Assembly (NCBI GenBank): GCA_949825045.1
Contig: OX463815.1
Location: 34,897,356-34,961,355, forward strand
Origin: Argyresthia goedartella
Taxonomy: Eukaryota; Arthropoda; Insecta; Lepidoptera; Argyresthiidae
DNA: 64,000 nt
Reading direction: 5' to 3'
In this document: piece by piece, positions 42,768-53,877 of the stretch
Numbering within the stretch: the first letter of the stretch is position 1
Layout of the letters: every line of letters starts with the position of its first letter
Made by a program: the position numbers and the translations under genes
The notes under the pieces: generated by a model
Databases searched by the model: none
Seen by the model: the letters and a program-made list of their open reading frames with translations, nothing else
Told to the model about the DNA's origin: nothing

Positions 42768-43374
42768 ACAAGGTGACATTTGATTAGCTGACCAAATTTT
42801 GGGGAATGATAGTAACTATTTTTATGAACAACTTTCCCCAAGAAACATTTGGTCGTTAAGGAAATGAATTTTTGGGTCTCCCATAATAACTTGTAATCAG
42901 TTGATCGGGCAATGTACTGAGAGACGAAAAATATTTTTCATTTGCGACCATATGTTTCTTTGGGAAAGTTGTTCATAATGATCGGTGCTATCAATCCCCA
43001 AAATATGGTCAGCTAATTAAATATGGTCAGCTAATTAAATATGGTCAGCTAATTAAATATGGTCAGCTAATTAAATATGGTCAGCTAATTAAATATGGTC
43101 AGCTAATTAAATATGGTCAGCTAATTAAATATGGTCAGCTAATTAAATATGGTCAGCTAATTAAATATGGTCAGCTAATTAAATATGGTCAGCTAATTAA
43201 ATATGGTCAGCTAATTAAATATGGTCAGCTAATTAAATATGGTCAGCTAATTAAATATGGTCAGCAAATTAAATATGGTCAGCTAATTAAATATGGTCAG
43301 CTAATTAAATATGGTCAGCTAATTAAATATGGTCAGCTAATTAAATATGGTCAGCTAATTAAATGTCAACTTGC
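42768..43374. mobile_element. MITE with CAAGGTGACATTT-type ends, expanded at the right end
   Basis: The left end GGTGACATTTGATTAGCTGA and a subterminal CCAAATTTTGGGGAATGATAG are mirrored on the right by CCCCAAAATATGGTCAGCTA and AAATGTCAACTTG. A related right end without expansion lies at 59700-59795. The right end of this copy holds the 18-bp array described separately. Confidence 0.75.
43003..43362. repeat. 18-bp minisatellite, 20 units
   Basis: ATATGGTCAGCTAATTAA repeats exactly 20 times over 360 bp with a single substitution (CAGCAAATT near 43264). The unit equals part of the MITE terminal inverted repeat, so the array arose by amplification of a transposon end. Confidence 0.97.
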
Positions 43375-44159
43375 ATATCTAGGTTGTACGTTTCAGATTA
43401 CAACTGCATAATATCCAATCATTTCCATAACAGATAAAATACTTGAGTTAGATATTGTTCAATATCTCCAGAACCAGTAATAAATATCAAAATACTAAAA
43501 ATAACCACTACAATTTAAAACGTCTATCGCAAATAGCACCAACGTTTACATTAACAGCCTCTTCAATTTGACCGTCACCATCCACACCGACTGTTCCATC
43601 AACCCTTCAATCCAAGTCACAACTCGCCCGAGGGCTACTGACTCAGAACAATAAGCCATGGAGCCGCCATCCATCCGCTCACATGCCGGAATGTAGCGCG
43701 CAGTCTTGCTTGTATGCGTAAAAGTAAAGTAAGAAACGAAAATATCTGACCTGGAAGGCTAACCTATTAAATTCCGATTCTCAACCCAAATATTACTACC
43801 GATCGTTAAAACGATCAATTTTGTTTCATAGGATTTGAACCGTATCTTAAAGTGTTAAAGTTCAAAATCGCGATCCAATTTTCAAAAATCCAGTAACATC
43901 TGGGTTAAGGTGCAAGTTTGTAGCCGACCTCAATTGTAGACGACGTGTCACCAGCAAGACAGTGAGCGTAGCTATCTAGCGAGTGAGCGCGACAGAGCAG
44001 TAGGTGCAAACTACGTTCGTTGTCTCGCTTATTCGCAAGGTAACTAAACTTGCTCTCCCTAAACCCTCTAATATTCTGCGTTTGTTTCAAAGATAATAAG
44101 TTTGCGTGCAGATGCAAACTTATTATCTTATAGTTCAGTCATGTTTCTTTGTACAATCG
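43375..44159. other. Gene-free stretch with one hairpin
   Basis: A hairpin GATAATAAGTTTGC...GCAAACTTATTATC lies near 44091-44128. No supported gene; the 70-codon minus frame 43905-44117 has no recognisable features. Confidence 0.45.
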
Positions 44160-44348
44160 AACCAACTGAATCATGACCCACTTGCCTGATAATGCGTTTG
44201 AAACTTTCAAACTTTTAAGATCTATCGTAATGTCAGTGTCTAATCAAATGATAACAAACAAGGAAATAAACCTTCAAGCGAATTTCGACCTACTTGCATT
44301 TAAGGGGTTTAGCAAAATAAGCTTATGGTGGGTCATGATTCAGATGGT
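44160..44348. mobile_element. Small MITE with 16-bp inverted ends
   Basis: CTGAATCATGACCCAC at 44166-44181 is mirrored exactly by GTGGGTCATGATTCAG at 44327-44342. The interior is AT-rich, and the short ORF inside is spurious. Confidence 0.75.
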
Positions 44349-45552
44349 TCGATAGCACATAGGCATTATCCCCGCAATAAATGACAGATTTCATTCGTAT
44401 AGCGGTTCCAGGGTTGCCTGTCTTGGGAGCTACTGAGCTACTGGCACCGTAAAGGCCCTACAAGTTAAGAAGTCTTGCCCTGAGGCCAATATCGGTATAG
44501 TTGTTCTTGTACACGCAGCTCTGACGCGTCTACAATAAAATAAATTCAAAAACCAATTACGAAGAATATCATTTAAACTTTACTCGCTATTTATAGTTGC
44601 CTATAATTTACAGTTCTGTTTATTATCACTCGAATGTTAAAATAAACGACACATAAGACCGCAGTTATGTGTTTATGTCACCGTAAGATTGTCAAAACCG
44701 TTAGTTGATAATCTAACTGTTTTTTTCTTGTTAGTTGGTCAACTATCGACTGATAGTAAACTGTAGCGCACTGCTTACTATATGACGCGTTAGTTGATCG
44801 ACTAACGGTTAAACCGTTAAAGAGTAAACTGGTTTAAACTTGAATTGCAAACGAAATACCTGGGCAAACACTGCGGTAGCTTAGGTGAAGACTAGAGGGG
44901 GCGAGCGCAGCGAAGCCTCCCAATAGTCTTCGTGATAGGTTGATATGTAAGAACAGAAGAAACGTAAATTCTAAACCCTGTCGGTATGGTTTACTATCTG
45001 TCGATAGTTAACACGTTCCGGGGCGGTACCTCACTAGCTCGACTTCGAAGATAAGCAGTAAAAATCTTCATACAAACCAAAACCCCTGTCAAAGCCGTAC
45101 TGCCACCTTATAACACAAAAATACATTTGCAAATGACAGTTCGGTTATAGCAGTAATACGGTTATTACAGGACTGTCACTTCACTCATCAAATTAATACT
45201 TAGAGAAAATCAGTACGGTTATGACAGTAGTACAGTTATAGCCGTACTGTCATGCCAATACGTTGTTGCCGTGGTAGGAGATGTCAGTACGGATATAACA
45301 GTTAGTATAAGGGGATGTAAAACAAATGAAATTACTTGTTTATTATTTTCATTTTAATCATAATAGGAAACATTTTCGTTCATTACAGAAAGACAAACTT
45401 AAACACTAATCTTATTTATTTGGCTCTAGTTATAATTTTCAAAACATAATTAGGTTTTAAACAAAAAAGTTCAATATCACACTGCTCCAGTGAGATCAAT
45501 TGTCATAATCAAGTTGTTGAACATATAAGCCATCCATTTCTAAATAACGAAA

Positions 45553-45955
45553 CAAGAGACATCAGTCTTGTATTATTAGAAATAACAATGAACAGTGTAG
45601 AGCTTGTCTAAGCTCAAATGACGCAATGAGGTGGTGGGGCGCGTCATTTGAGCTTAGACAAGCTCTACAGTTATAATGAGATATATTTGTTTATAGTATA
45701 TAAATGTAAATAACGACACAAGAGACATCAGTCTTAGATTATTATGAATAACAATGAACAGTGTACAGTTCTAATGAGATAAAGTTTTATATCAAAATGT
45801 AAATATCTAAATAAGTGACATCAGTCTTATATTATTAGGAATAACAATGAACGGTGCACAGTTCTAATGAGATTAATTTTTATATCAAAATGTAAATAAC
45901 TAAACAAGTGACAACAGTCTTATATTATTAGGAATTATAATGAACAGTGTACAGT
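45553..45955. repeat. Tandem repeat of about 115 bp, four diverged units
   Basis: Each unit contains GACATCAGTCTTRTATTATT, then AATGAACAGTGTACAGTTCT and ATCAAAATGTAAATA. Units start near 45560, 45723, 45810 and 45911 and sit inside the TTAA element. The first unit is enlarged by a 66-bp fold-back. Confidence 0.8.
45600..45665. mobile_element. 66-bp fold-back insertion flanked by TA
   Basis: Perfect 25-bp arms (45600-45624 and 45641-45665) around a 16-base loop, with TA on each side (45598-45599, 45666-45667). The sister repeat units read GTGTACAGTT without it, so it is an insertion that duplicated TA. Confidence 0.8.
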
Positions 45956-46713
45956 ACAGTTTTTCCGTTTCCGACGAAGACATCTCTCCTAGAAGCCGCT
46001 GGATGCGCTCCTCTTCTTTTTCACCCTTCCTTGGTCGATTCATCTAAAAACAAAATAAACGATGAATCCTGTAAAGTCTGTGCGAAAAGATAACCATCGT
46101 AAGTTTGTACCTATTGTACATCACGCCACGCCATTGTGCGGCGGTTCCCTTTTCGCACACACTAATGACGTGTTGGTGATTTATTCTACTAATCACGCTT
46201 CAAACACATGCTATAAAACAATATGAAGTATTCTAAACAGGTAGTAACAAGTAAAACAACTTACTTTTCATCTCCGAACAACTTGTTTACCCGCGTAACG
46301 TGATCAAAAACACCGTCCACCACTGGCGACGTCCTGAGTGACACTGACGCACACGCCGATTGAAAACCCACATAAACGTATCGGGTATTACCGTACTGTC
46401 AATGTGTGAGTACTAGTATGCGTGTGTGCACTGGTCACTACAAAGAGCGACTCAACTGGCTGTAGATTGACAGTACAACTTTGATGTGTTTCTGTAGAAT
46501 GGCGGTGGATTTTTTTTATATGGAGATCTCACAGAAATACTACGGAGGAAACCGTACCGACATTTAGAGAGGATTGAAAAATTACGGGGATCGCCGTACT
46601 GTCATATCAGAAGAAGTAAGAATAACGGCCATCGCCGTTACCGCCCCGGATCGTGTTAATCAACTAACTCGTTAGATTATCAACTATAACGGTTGCGACT
46701 ATATTACGGTGAC

Positions 46714-47890
46714 ATCGTTGGATTGCTTTTAAATAGGTAAAAACCCTGTCGCAATAATTGACCCTGTGGTGAATTCATCTGTAACTCACAATTTGCAAAC
46801 TTAGACCGAATCCAGTACCTGTTGTTGTCACTTTTAAAAAAAACAGGTATGGGGGAGTTTCTTGCCGTTTCTTCTTAACCCCGAGGCCCACCTTCCGAAA
46901 CGGTGTAGTCTTTTTTTTATATAAAAAAAATTGACTTGTAGTTTTAAGTAAGTATAATTTTGACGTTGAATAAGATAATTTATTTATTTATATTCAATAA
47001 AAAATAACTCTCTACATGACTCATGACTTCAGTACAATTTGTAGTAGAGACATTTGTCTTCCTTCGTGACCGGTCTAGTTGAACTCGTAAATTCTAGGCA
47101 AGATATTTCTATCACGATTCCAGTCACAAGACACTGTGAAGTTGTTTGTTCTGCCTATACTATTGAATCTTAAGTCACAGTAGAAGCTGAGTGCACTGAT
47201 TGTCATACCAAATTAGGGTAAACTGTTAGTAAACAGAAGTGTATGGATTTGCACAAGCGTTTAAATGTCACAAATGCCTGCGTCGAGCGTGACCAACGTA
47301 TACATTGCGTATATAAAGTATACAATACACAAACTATGAGTGAAGTTAACAAGCTTTTGCGACTTCGCGACAGTACCAGAACTAAACCAGTTCACGAAAG
47401 GTCTATCTATAAGTGCCACACCCTTGCCCTTAGGCCAGCACGTACAAATGGCGTTTTCTTATCCTGATTGATTCCGCTTGTCGTCAGCCGTCGGCACTCG
47501 GTCGACACATGCTAATTTATGCTAAACCTTTACAAATCTCATTTGCAGCTGGAACAAGGGACAATGGTCCTTAGGGCGTTGATGGAAAAATGCAAAAGGA
47601 TGCGAAGGAAAGTTGGAAGGCTGTTAATCTAAATGCCGCCGCCGCCGAGCGTTTGTGTTACGACGCAAAGTACAAAAACGGGAATCGGTATTTGTAAAAG
47701 TAACTGTTGATTTTTTGTTTGGTTCTTGTTCATGTTTGTTTTATATGCGGTTGGCGTGCTGCTTTACGCGCTGAAGAAGAATAATTATTTGAACAAGCGT
47801 AGTTTTGTACTTGTTGAAATAATTCTTCTTATTTAGAGCTGTTTGTCCACTGTTGGATTTACAGCTCCCACAATGACCTGTTTGCGACCA
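46714..47890. other. Gene-free stretch
   Basis: The 74-codon frame at 47243-47467 shows no recognisable motif. No repeat or RNA identified. Confidence 0.4.
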
Positions 47891-48005
47891 TGACGTCACG
47901 ACTATCCAAGACCTGGGGATTTTTCTTTGTTTCTCGATGGGATCCTAAACCGAAACCTCTCGCTTTTGAAGCAGAACCTCGGCATCTACGCCACACACGT
48001 CGACA
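47891..48005 (-). mobile_element. SINE family B fragment, minus strand
   Basis: Decayed match: CCAAGACCTGGGGATTTTTC, then AACCTCTCGCTTTTGAAGC and CTCGGCATCTACGCCACAC, in the same order as the copies at 40491 and 55976. Confidence 0.55.
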
Positions 48006-48546
48006 AAAGTCAAAATGTCTTTTACTGGAGATATTTGCATATACTAGGCCTTATGACAAATTCACCAATTATTGCCTCACCACCCACTGTACCACATTTC
48101 CTTGCACCGCGGTAATCTTTAGAATCTCGGCTCATTAGCTTATTTTATCTTAATCTATGTTTAACTACAATCAATCTTGTAATCTCTTTTGACGCCTGCG
48201 ACAACACTTCTTACTACATTCTCGGAGGAGTATGTCTAATTTATTGCATCCCAAGATAGTGATATTACTTTATTATAGATACTTATTTCGCTTATGCTCA
48301 TACCAACACTTAGGCATGTAGTCAGAAACGCAAACCATTTAGGTAGAATTCCAAAAACGCAGAAAGCCAGAATCGCAGAATGCAAGAAACGCAGAAACTC
48401 AGGCATGCTAACTCGCATTTTGAGATTCTGAATACGTCGACAACAGCAAAACTGAGTTTGAATCTCATCATGTACAATTTTCTGATCCTTCGCCTCAAGA
48501 AATAAATAAAATAAATATTACAGGAAAATCTTACACAAATCACTCT
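48006..48546. other. Gene-free stretch
   Basis: No supported feature. A CGCAGAA(A/T) motif recurs a few times near 48345-48400. Confidence 0.35.
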
Positions 48547-48722
48547 AGGCCCATAGTAAGCTCAATAAGACTTGTGTTATAGGTTCGAATATATGAGAAA
48601 TACTTATGTAAATACATAGAAAACATCAAAGACTAAGAAACTAATATTAATCATGCTCATCACACAAATATTTGCCCTTACCGGGATTCAAACCCAGGAC
48701 CGTCCGCTTCGTAGGCAGGGCA
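48547..48722 (-). mobile_element. SINE family A, minus strand
   Basis: The reverse complement of the B box is clear (GGGATTCAAACCCAGGACC), followed by CGCTTCGTAGGCAGGGCA. The body matches the copy at 59159-59398 (GCTCATCACACAAATATTTGCCC). Confidence 0.75.
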
Positions 48723-48762
48723 GAAATACAATGCCTGAAACTGTTACTCACAATTCAAATTA

Positions 48763-48799
48763 AGATAGTAAAACCTTCAAACTGAAGGTTTTACTATCT
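48763..48799. repeat. Perfect hairpin, 17-bp arms, 3-base loop
   Basis: Arms 48763-48779 and 48783-48799 (AGATAGTAAAACCTTCA and its complement) around AAC. It lies just past the head of the minus-strand SINE. Confidence 0.85.
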
Positions 48800-49172
48800 G
48801 AAATCACCAAAAGCAGATAGACAGAGAAAAAAGTTTTTCATTGCGATCACAATAAGTAATGACGGTGGGAATCGCTGCAGTAGGTGCTTTAAACATTTAC
48901 ATAAAGAGCTATAAATCGGCTTTTTCCAGTAAAAGCATTTCAGTTGAGAGCTTAGGGTGTGGTTTAGAGTCAAGCGTTTTCACGCCAGTACATTATTTTA
49001 CAATTTGTCCTGCGTTATCCCTTTTACCTTCATCAGCTGTGGCAAACATGGTGCATAAAGGTGAGTTTAATAATATCATCACTCAATTTAGTAAATCAAG
49101 TGCGGTGTGAGACAGTCTAAATATTTCCACTATAAATCACGCCTGATCATAGCGGATTTTAATAACTTTTGA
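48800..49172. other. Gene-free stretch
   Basis: An 83-codon frame starting at 48859 is the only sizeable ORF and has no recognisable motif, so I do not call a gene. Confidence 0.4.
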
Positions 49173-49384
49173 CCACCCCTATGACGCAGCGGTTGTGGCT
49201 CTGCCTACCATGCGAGAGGTCCCGGGTTCGATCCCCGGCTGGGGCTTAAGAAAAAAAACCCCAGGTCTTGGATGTTTATATGTGCGTGATGTCGCTGTTG
49301 CTAGTTCCCAAGACACAGGGTATCCTAGTGTCGGGCCAGAAGCAATGTATGTGCCTATATGTAAATGTTTATGTTTATTTATCT
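49173..49384 (+). mobile_element. tRNA-headed SINE, family B, best copy
   Basis: An A-box-like ATGACGCAGCGGTTGTGG and a perfect B box (GGTTCGATCCC at about 49212) are followed by GGCTGGGGC. The tRNA-unrelated body contains CCCAAGACACAGGGTATCCT and AGTGTCGGGCCAGAAGC. The 3' end runs into a MITE of family D. Confidence 0.85.
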
Positions 49385-49806
49385 ACACACATATCATAAA
49401 CCCTCTTTACTGCGTTCAAAAACCGCACGTTACGATCAGCATTATGTTAAACTACTTGGTAAAAACTCGTTTCATATCTGGAAAACTACACATAATGGTC
49501 ATTATGTGTAGTTTTTCTACATATAATGACATTCAAATTTCGAACGCCGACGCCCACCCGCGTGCCGTCCCTAGTTTGTCTGTGAAGTTGGTACTGACAT
49601 TCAAATTTCGAACGCCGGCGCCCACCCGCGTGCCGTCCCTAGTTTGTCTGTGAAGTTGGTACTGACATTCAAATTTCGAACGCCGACGCCCGCCTGCGTG
49701 AAGTTGGTACTAAAGAACAAGCTAAACAATTGCAGAGCCACAATGCCGGTCAAACATGCGGTTCCTGAACACATCAAAGAGAGCTTATGATATGTGTGTA
49801 GATAAA
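49378..49806 (+). mobile_element. MITE family D, copy 3, with internal 68-bp triplication
   Basis: Inverted ends ATCTACACACATATCATAA and TTATGATATGTGTGTAGAT bracket it. A unit starting ACATTCAAATTTCGAACGCC is repeated two and a half times from about 49528 (period 68). A hairpin (ACTACACATAATGGTCATTA...) lies near 49483-49517. Confidence 0.85.
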
Positions 49807-49835
49807 CTAGTGTATGTAACTGTACATAATTAGGC

Positions 49836-50417
49836 ATTATGCAGCAGTCACATAAACTACTATTAAATAAATTGAGTTGGATGCTTTAAATTATAACAAA
49901 ACCTATATCATATTATTATGAAGTACAACTTGGCATTAAATGCAAGGAATTAATGATGGCAACATAAGTGACCTATTAACAAACTGCGTGTTCTAATAAT
50001 CTACCAAGACTAAATCCTTCCTTATAAATTAAATCACAAGTTTTAAAATCTACTGCTGCCAGTTCAAACACCTAGAGGCATCCCGCTTGCAACAAGGTCC
50101 GTCTAACTCCTCCAGAGTCCGCCCGTCTACACCAGCGTGTACGCGCCACCACCAGCGTTCGCACGCCCCATCCAGCGTCCCCCTGCTGCTGTCCGTACCC
50201 ACCACCGTAGTATCCACAGACCCGGTGAGCCTGTCCGTCACTCACGTGTCCAATCCACTACTTTCATTTGGGCACGGGACGACGAAACAGGCGTTCGTGA
50301 TTCCTGCCGGTAATTCGTTTGTTTTCCTCTTTTATCCTTTAGTTGCTGCTGCTGCTGCTAGAGACCTTTTGTCCCTGACCGGCGTGCTAATAGTAGTTTA
50401 TGTGACTGCTGCATAAT
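49836..50417. repeat. Segment bounded by perfect 30-bp inverted arms
   Basis: Arms at 49836-49865 and 50388-50417 are exact reverse complements (core GCAGCAGTCACATAAACTAC). Between them is a GC-rich block (50060-50360) unlike the surroundings, with a 109-codon plus frame that I cannot recognise. On each side stands a family D MITE in opposite orientation. Confidence 0.8.
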
Positions 50418-50501
50418 GGAGGGCGTTAATACTCGGACGAGTTTCATCATAATATCACTCGAGAGTTTTAATGCCTGATTATGTACAGTTACATACACTA
50501 G

Positions 50502-50824
50502 TTTATCTACACACATATCATAAGCTCTCTACTCTCGCATGTTCGACCGGCATTGTGGCATTGATCATTGCTCTGCAGTTTAGCTTGTTGTGTAGTACCA
50601 AATTCACAGACAAACTAGGGGCGGCACGCAGGCGGGCGTCGGCGTTCGAAATTTGAATGTCATAATTTGAAAAATTTTAGTACGTTATGGACAAAAACAA
50701 ATGGTCATAATGATCATCAATGTTCAGGTAAGAAATTAGTTTTTACCAAGAAGTTTATTATGCTGGTCGTAACGTGTGGTTTTTGGACGCAGTAAAGTGG
50801 GTTTATGATACGTCTGTAGATAAA
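50502..50824 (-). mobile_element. MITE family D, copy 4, inverted
   Basis: It begins TTTATCTACACACATATCAT and ends ATGATACGTCTGTAGATAAA. The interior AATTTGAATGTCATAATTTG is the reverse complement of the other copies. Confidence 0.8.
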
Positions 50825-51168
50825 AGTTGTTTTGAACGAAATCTTGCGCAGTAAGTTACACGTGTTGCACACGTTTGCTTTAATAACTGGTTTACATCTG
50901 GGTATCAACATCTTTGAGTTCACTCAAAAATGCAACTAGTTAATTAGCAAAGAAATTTGCATAAGATTGTGTTTCAAGAATAAAATTTTCACTGCTTGTT
51001 TACAAATTCACGGATTTGATGTATGCATGTTGTTTACATCTGCGCTTTTCCTAATTTTTGAGTTTATTACAAAAATTTTACTAATATCCATAGAAGAAAA
51101 GAAAATTATGCTTGTTATAAAACAAGCAAATTGGAACAAAATTAACAAATTGTACATACGTAATCCAT
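50825..51168. other. Gene-free stretch
   Basis: AT-rich, no supported feature. Confidence 0.4.
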
Positions 51169-51521
51169 TTTTATCTACACACGTATCATAAACCCTCTTT
51201 ACTGCGTACAAAAACCGCAGGTTACGATCAGCATAATGTTAAACTACTTGGTAAAAACTCATTTCTTATCTGAAAAATTACACATTATGACCATTATGTG
51301 TAATTTTTCTACACATTATGACATTCAAATTTCGAACGCCGACGCCCATCTCGTGCCGCCCCTAGTTTGTCTGTGAAGTTGGTACTGACATTCAAATTTC
51401 GAATGACGACGCCCGAAGTTGGTCCTACAGAACAAGCTAAACAACTGCAGAGCCACAATGCCGGTCAAACATGCGGTTCCTGAACACATCAAAGAGAGCT
51501 TATGATATGTGTGTAGATAAA
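51169..51521 (+). mobile_element. MITE family D, copy 5
   Basis: The ends TTTATCTACACACGTATCAT and ATGATATGTGTGTAGATAAA match the family. The interior again has a partial duplication of the ACATTCAAATTTCGAA unit and a hairpin near 51278-51312 (ATTACACATTATGACCATTA...). Confidence 0.82.
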
Positions 51522-52124
51522 CTAGTGTATGTAACTGTACATAATTAGGCATTATGTAGCAGTCACATAAACTATGTACTATTATAGACTTTCTCATCAA
51601 CAAAGCAAAATTTCAACATCTCCACTCAACCATCAACAAATCATGCAACCGTAATGCCTTAGACTGCAGATTTCTTGAAGCACGAAACGCGTGCTGATCT
51701 CATGCAGTCCTAATTGAATACATCTCCTCCTAAGCACTCCTTAACAATTCACTGGATTCGACATTGCGCCGGATTTCAAGACATTTTGTAATTGAAAGGA
51801 CTATTCTGGCAACATAGAAATCTTTGTCTCAACACTTTATTATGCCAATTCTAGTTACTATCAAGGGCCGAGGGAATATATTAAAGAATACCCTTTAACT
51901 TATTACTTTTGAAGGAAATTGATCAATAATTGACATGAGGAACGTCAAAAATTAATGATTTATCATTGGGCCCCATAGCTCCATAGCAAAGTGATAAGTA
52001 TGCTAAACTCTGTCACATAAATAGATTGGTTGCAATACTGGCTAAACATGGGTGCTGCGTTGCCTTTGCTAACCTATATGTAAAAAGGAGTGACGCTTTG
52101 TATATGTTCTTTACGCTGGTTTTT
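51522..52124. other. Gene-free stretch
   Basis: No supported gene, repeat or RNA. Confidence 0.4.
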
Positions 52125-52417
52125 AGGGTTCCGCATCCAAAGGGTAAAAACGGGACCCTATTACTAAGACTGCGGAGACCAGGCAGACAGATGAATTTTT
52201 CACAGGTGATGTATTTCTGTTGCCGCTATGAATAATAATAAAAAAAAACAGAATAAAATTGACATTTAAGGGTCTCCCATACAACAATTATTTCAATACC
52301 ACCAAAATATATAAATACCATAAAATCCAAAGTATTCACTACCACCATCCCTACCATTGTACAGTGGTACGGAACCCTTCGTGTGCGAGTTAGACTCGCA
52401 CTTGACTGGGTTTTTTT
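52125..52417 (+). repeat. GTTCCGTAC-ended repeat, copy 4
   Basis: It begins AGGGTTCCGCATCCAAAGGG and ends GGTACGGAACCCTTCGTGTG plus the tail TTAGACTCGCACTTGACTGG. It is internally shorter than the 54461 copy. Confidence 0.78.
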
Positions 52418-53877
52418 CGTTGTGTCCTTTTTTTTTTGTTTGTATCCGACTCAGGTTTCAGTGAGATTTTATCATAAGTTTGCTATAAACCTAAAACTTC
52501 ATGAATAAAGGCTTATGTTTAAACGATTACAAAAACGCACCTATTTTACTACCAATAAATTCGAAATGACTTCGAGAATAGATAAATGTCCACCAAATTG
52601 TGCTTAGATAAATGATCACCAAACTTCAAAAAAAAAAGTTTATGTTTTAAGTATTTTTTGTCGTTCTTACATGTTCAACCTAACACGAAGGATAAAGGGG
52701 GCTTCGATTCCCTTCACCTAAGCTACCGCAGTATTTTGCCCTGATATTTTTGCAACTTTTGGTGTTCATTTATCCATTTTCGGTAGGAAAAAAATATTTT
52801 GGTGATCATTATATTTGTTGCCATGAATAAATACTTAAAAAAAATATTGACCCGGTGACAGCAGCGTCGCTAGCTTTAATGGCTTACGAACGAGGTAAGC
52901 TTACGTCACCAGGCCAGATAGGTTTGTGCATCTATAAGTTAGTTTGTTTTCGATTAAATCGATTGATTGCGAATGTAATCAGTGAAAAATAGGTTTTGTT
53001 CAATAAATAATTATCAGTACCACTACTGTCTAAGTGCGGAGCTTCCTGGTACAGGTATTTTTATAGTTAAAAAGAAGTACTACCCTATTTAGCTACTTAA
53101 TACATTGCAAAAGAAATAAACTATTAATTATTATTATTACTTACTGGCTTAAACATATTCTTACAGTTAATAGAGAACGATAAAGCATATTGTGCTATAG
53201 TTAAAAGATTCTTCAATCTAAAGATCTTTTGTTAAAGATTAAAATCCAGAGACACTTCAAACTTTTTTTAGGTAATACACTACACTGTTATAGACACAAA
53301 TATGTTTGAGTTAGCATATCCCAGAGCTTAATATAATTGTTTTCCTCTCACCCCTATCCTTAAAAAAACGGAAACCCTAATTTGCTTCTGTCTACCAAAA
53401 AACGTTCTGCTAACGACATTCACTCTCAGAATAACACCGAAGCTGCCCATAAATTAGATACACTAAAACTGTTCAACAGTAGTCCCAATGGGATTGGGAT
53501 AAGAATGGCGCAAAGTCCATAAGGTGTAGGTTATGTGGGACTACCGTACGGCACGAGGTGCCTAGTGGTGTGAAATGCGGCAATTACCTTGAGAGCCGCT
53601 GCCGTGTCACACAGCCTGCTTACACTTCAGCTCCCTAGTGATGTGCTGATGAAGCAGTGCATTGGTATCGCTATCGGTAAGTAGCTTAAATTGGTTGGGC
53701 TAAGATATCCTACTTCTATCCCTGCTATGTTGGGCGGACGAACTATCATGGTTATGCAATCCAATCAATAATCTTTGCTAAAACTCACTAACCAGAAAAA
53801 TACTCTTACAATTAAAACAGACACTGTAATAAACATGAAAAAATAAAAATAAAATACTGGTACAAATATCGCAGTAA
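52418..53877. other. Gene-free stretch with family C core fragments
   Basis: 52560-52830 has MITE family C pieces (CACCAAATTGTGCTTAG, CCTAACACGAAGGATAAAGG, TTTGGTGATCATTATATTTG). 53460-53720 is a GC-richer block of unknown nature with no ORF. Nothing else assignable. Confidence 0.45.

Larger units (their letters stand above)
45012..46655. mobile_element. piggyBac-like element flanked by TTAA, 1,644 bp
   Basis: TTAA stands at 45008-45011 and 46656-46659. The ends are CACGTTCCGGGGCGGTA on the left and the mirror of CACGATCCGGGGCGGTA on the right (one mismatch). Subterminal motifs ACAGTACGG / CCGTACTGT recur several times near both ends (45090-45300 and 46395-46600), as expected for transposase binding. 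The interior has possible minus-strand exons (46353-46268 with donor GTAAG, and one starting ATG near 46045) of unknown identity, so it may be an autonomous element with a large deletion. The superfamily call rests on TTAA and layout. Confidence 0.7.
44675..46713. mobile_element. MITE family C, copy 2, split by a TTAA element
   Basis: It starts TGTCACCGTAAGATTGTC and ends ATATTACGGTGACA, with long inverted ends containing GTTGATAATCTAAC and GTTAGATTATCAAC. The left part holds the family core (GGGGGCGAGCGCAGCGAAGC). The family copy at 55098-55855 shows the uninterrupted order, which places the foreign insertion at 45012-46655. Confidence 0.8.

Noticed and set aside
43003..43362. CRISPR-like array
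   Set aside because: The 18-bp units are directly adjacent with no spacers; it is a minisatellite in an animal genome.
49173..49244. Possible second tRNA gene
   Set aside because: Same reason: it is the head of SINE family B, repeated elsewhere in the window.
50087..50416. 109-codon plus-strand ORF in a GC-rich block
   Set aside because: Low-complexity proline/serine/threonine composition and its end lies in an inverted-repeat arm, so coding is unlikely.
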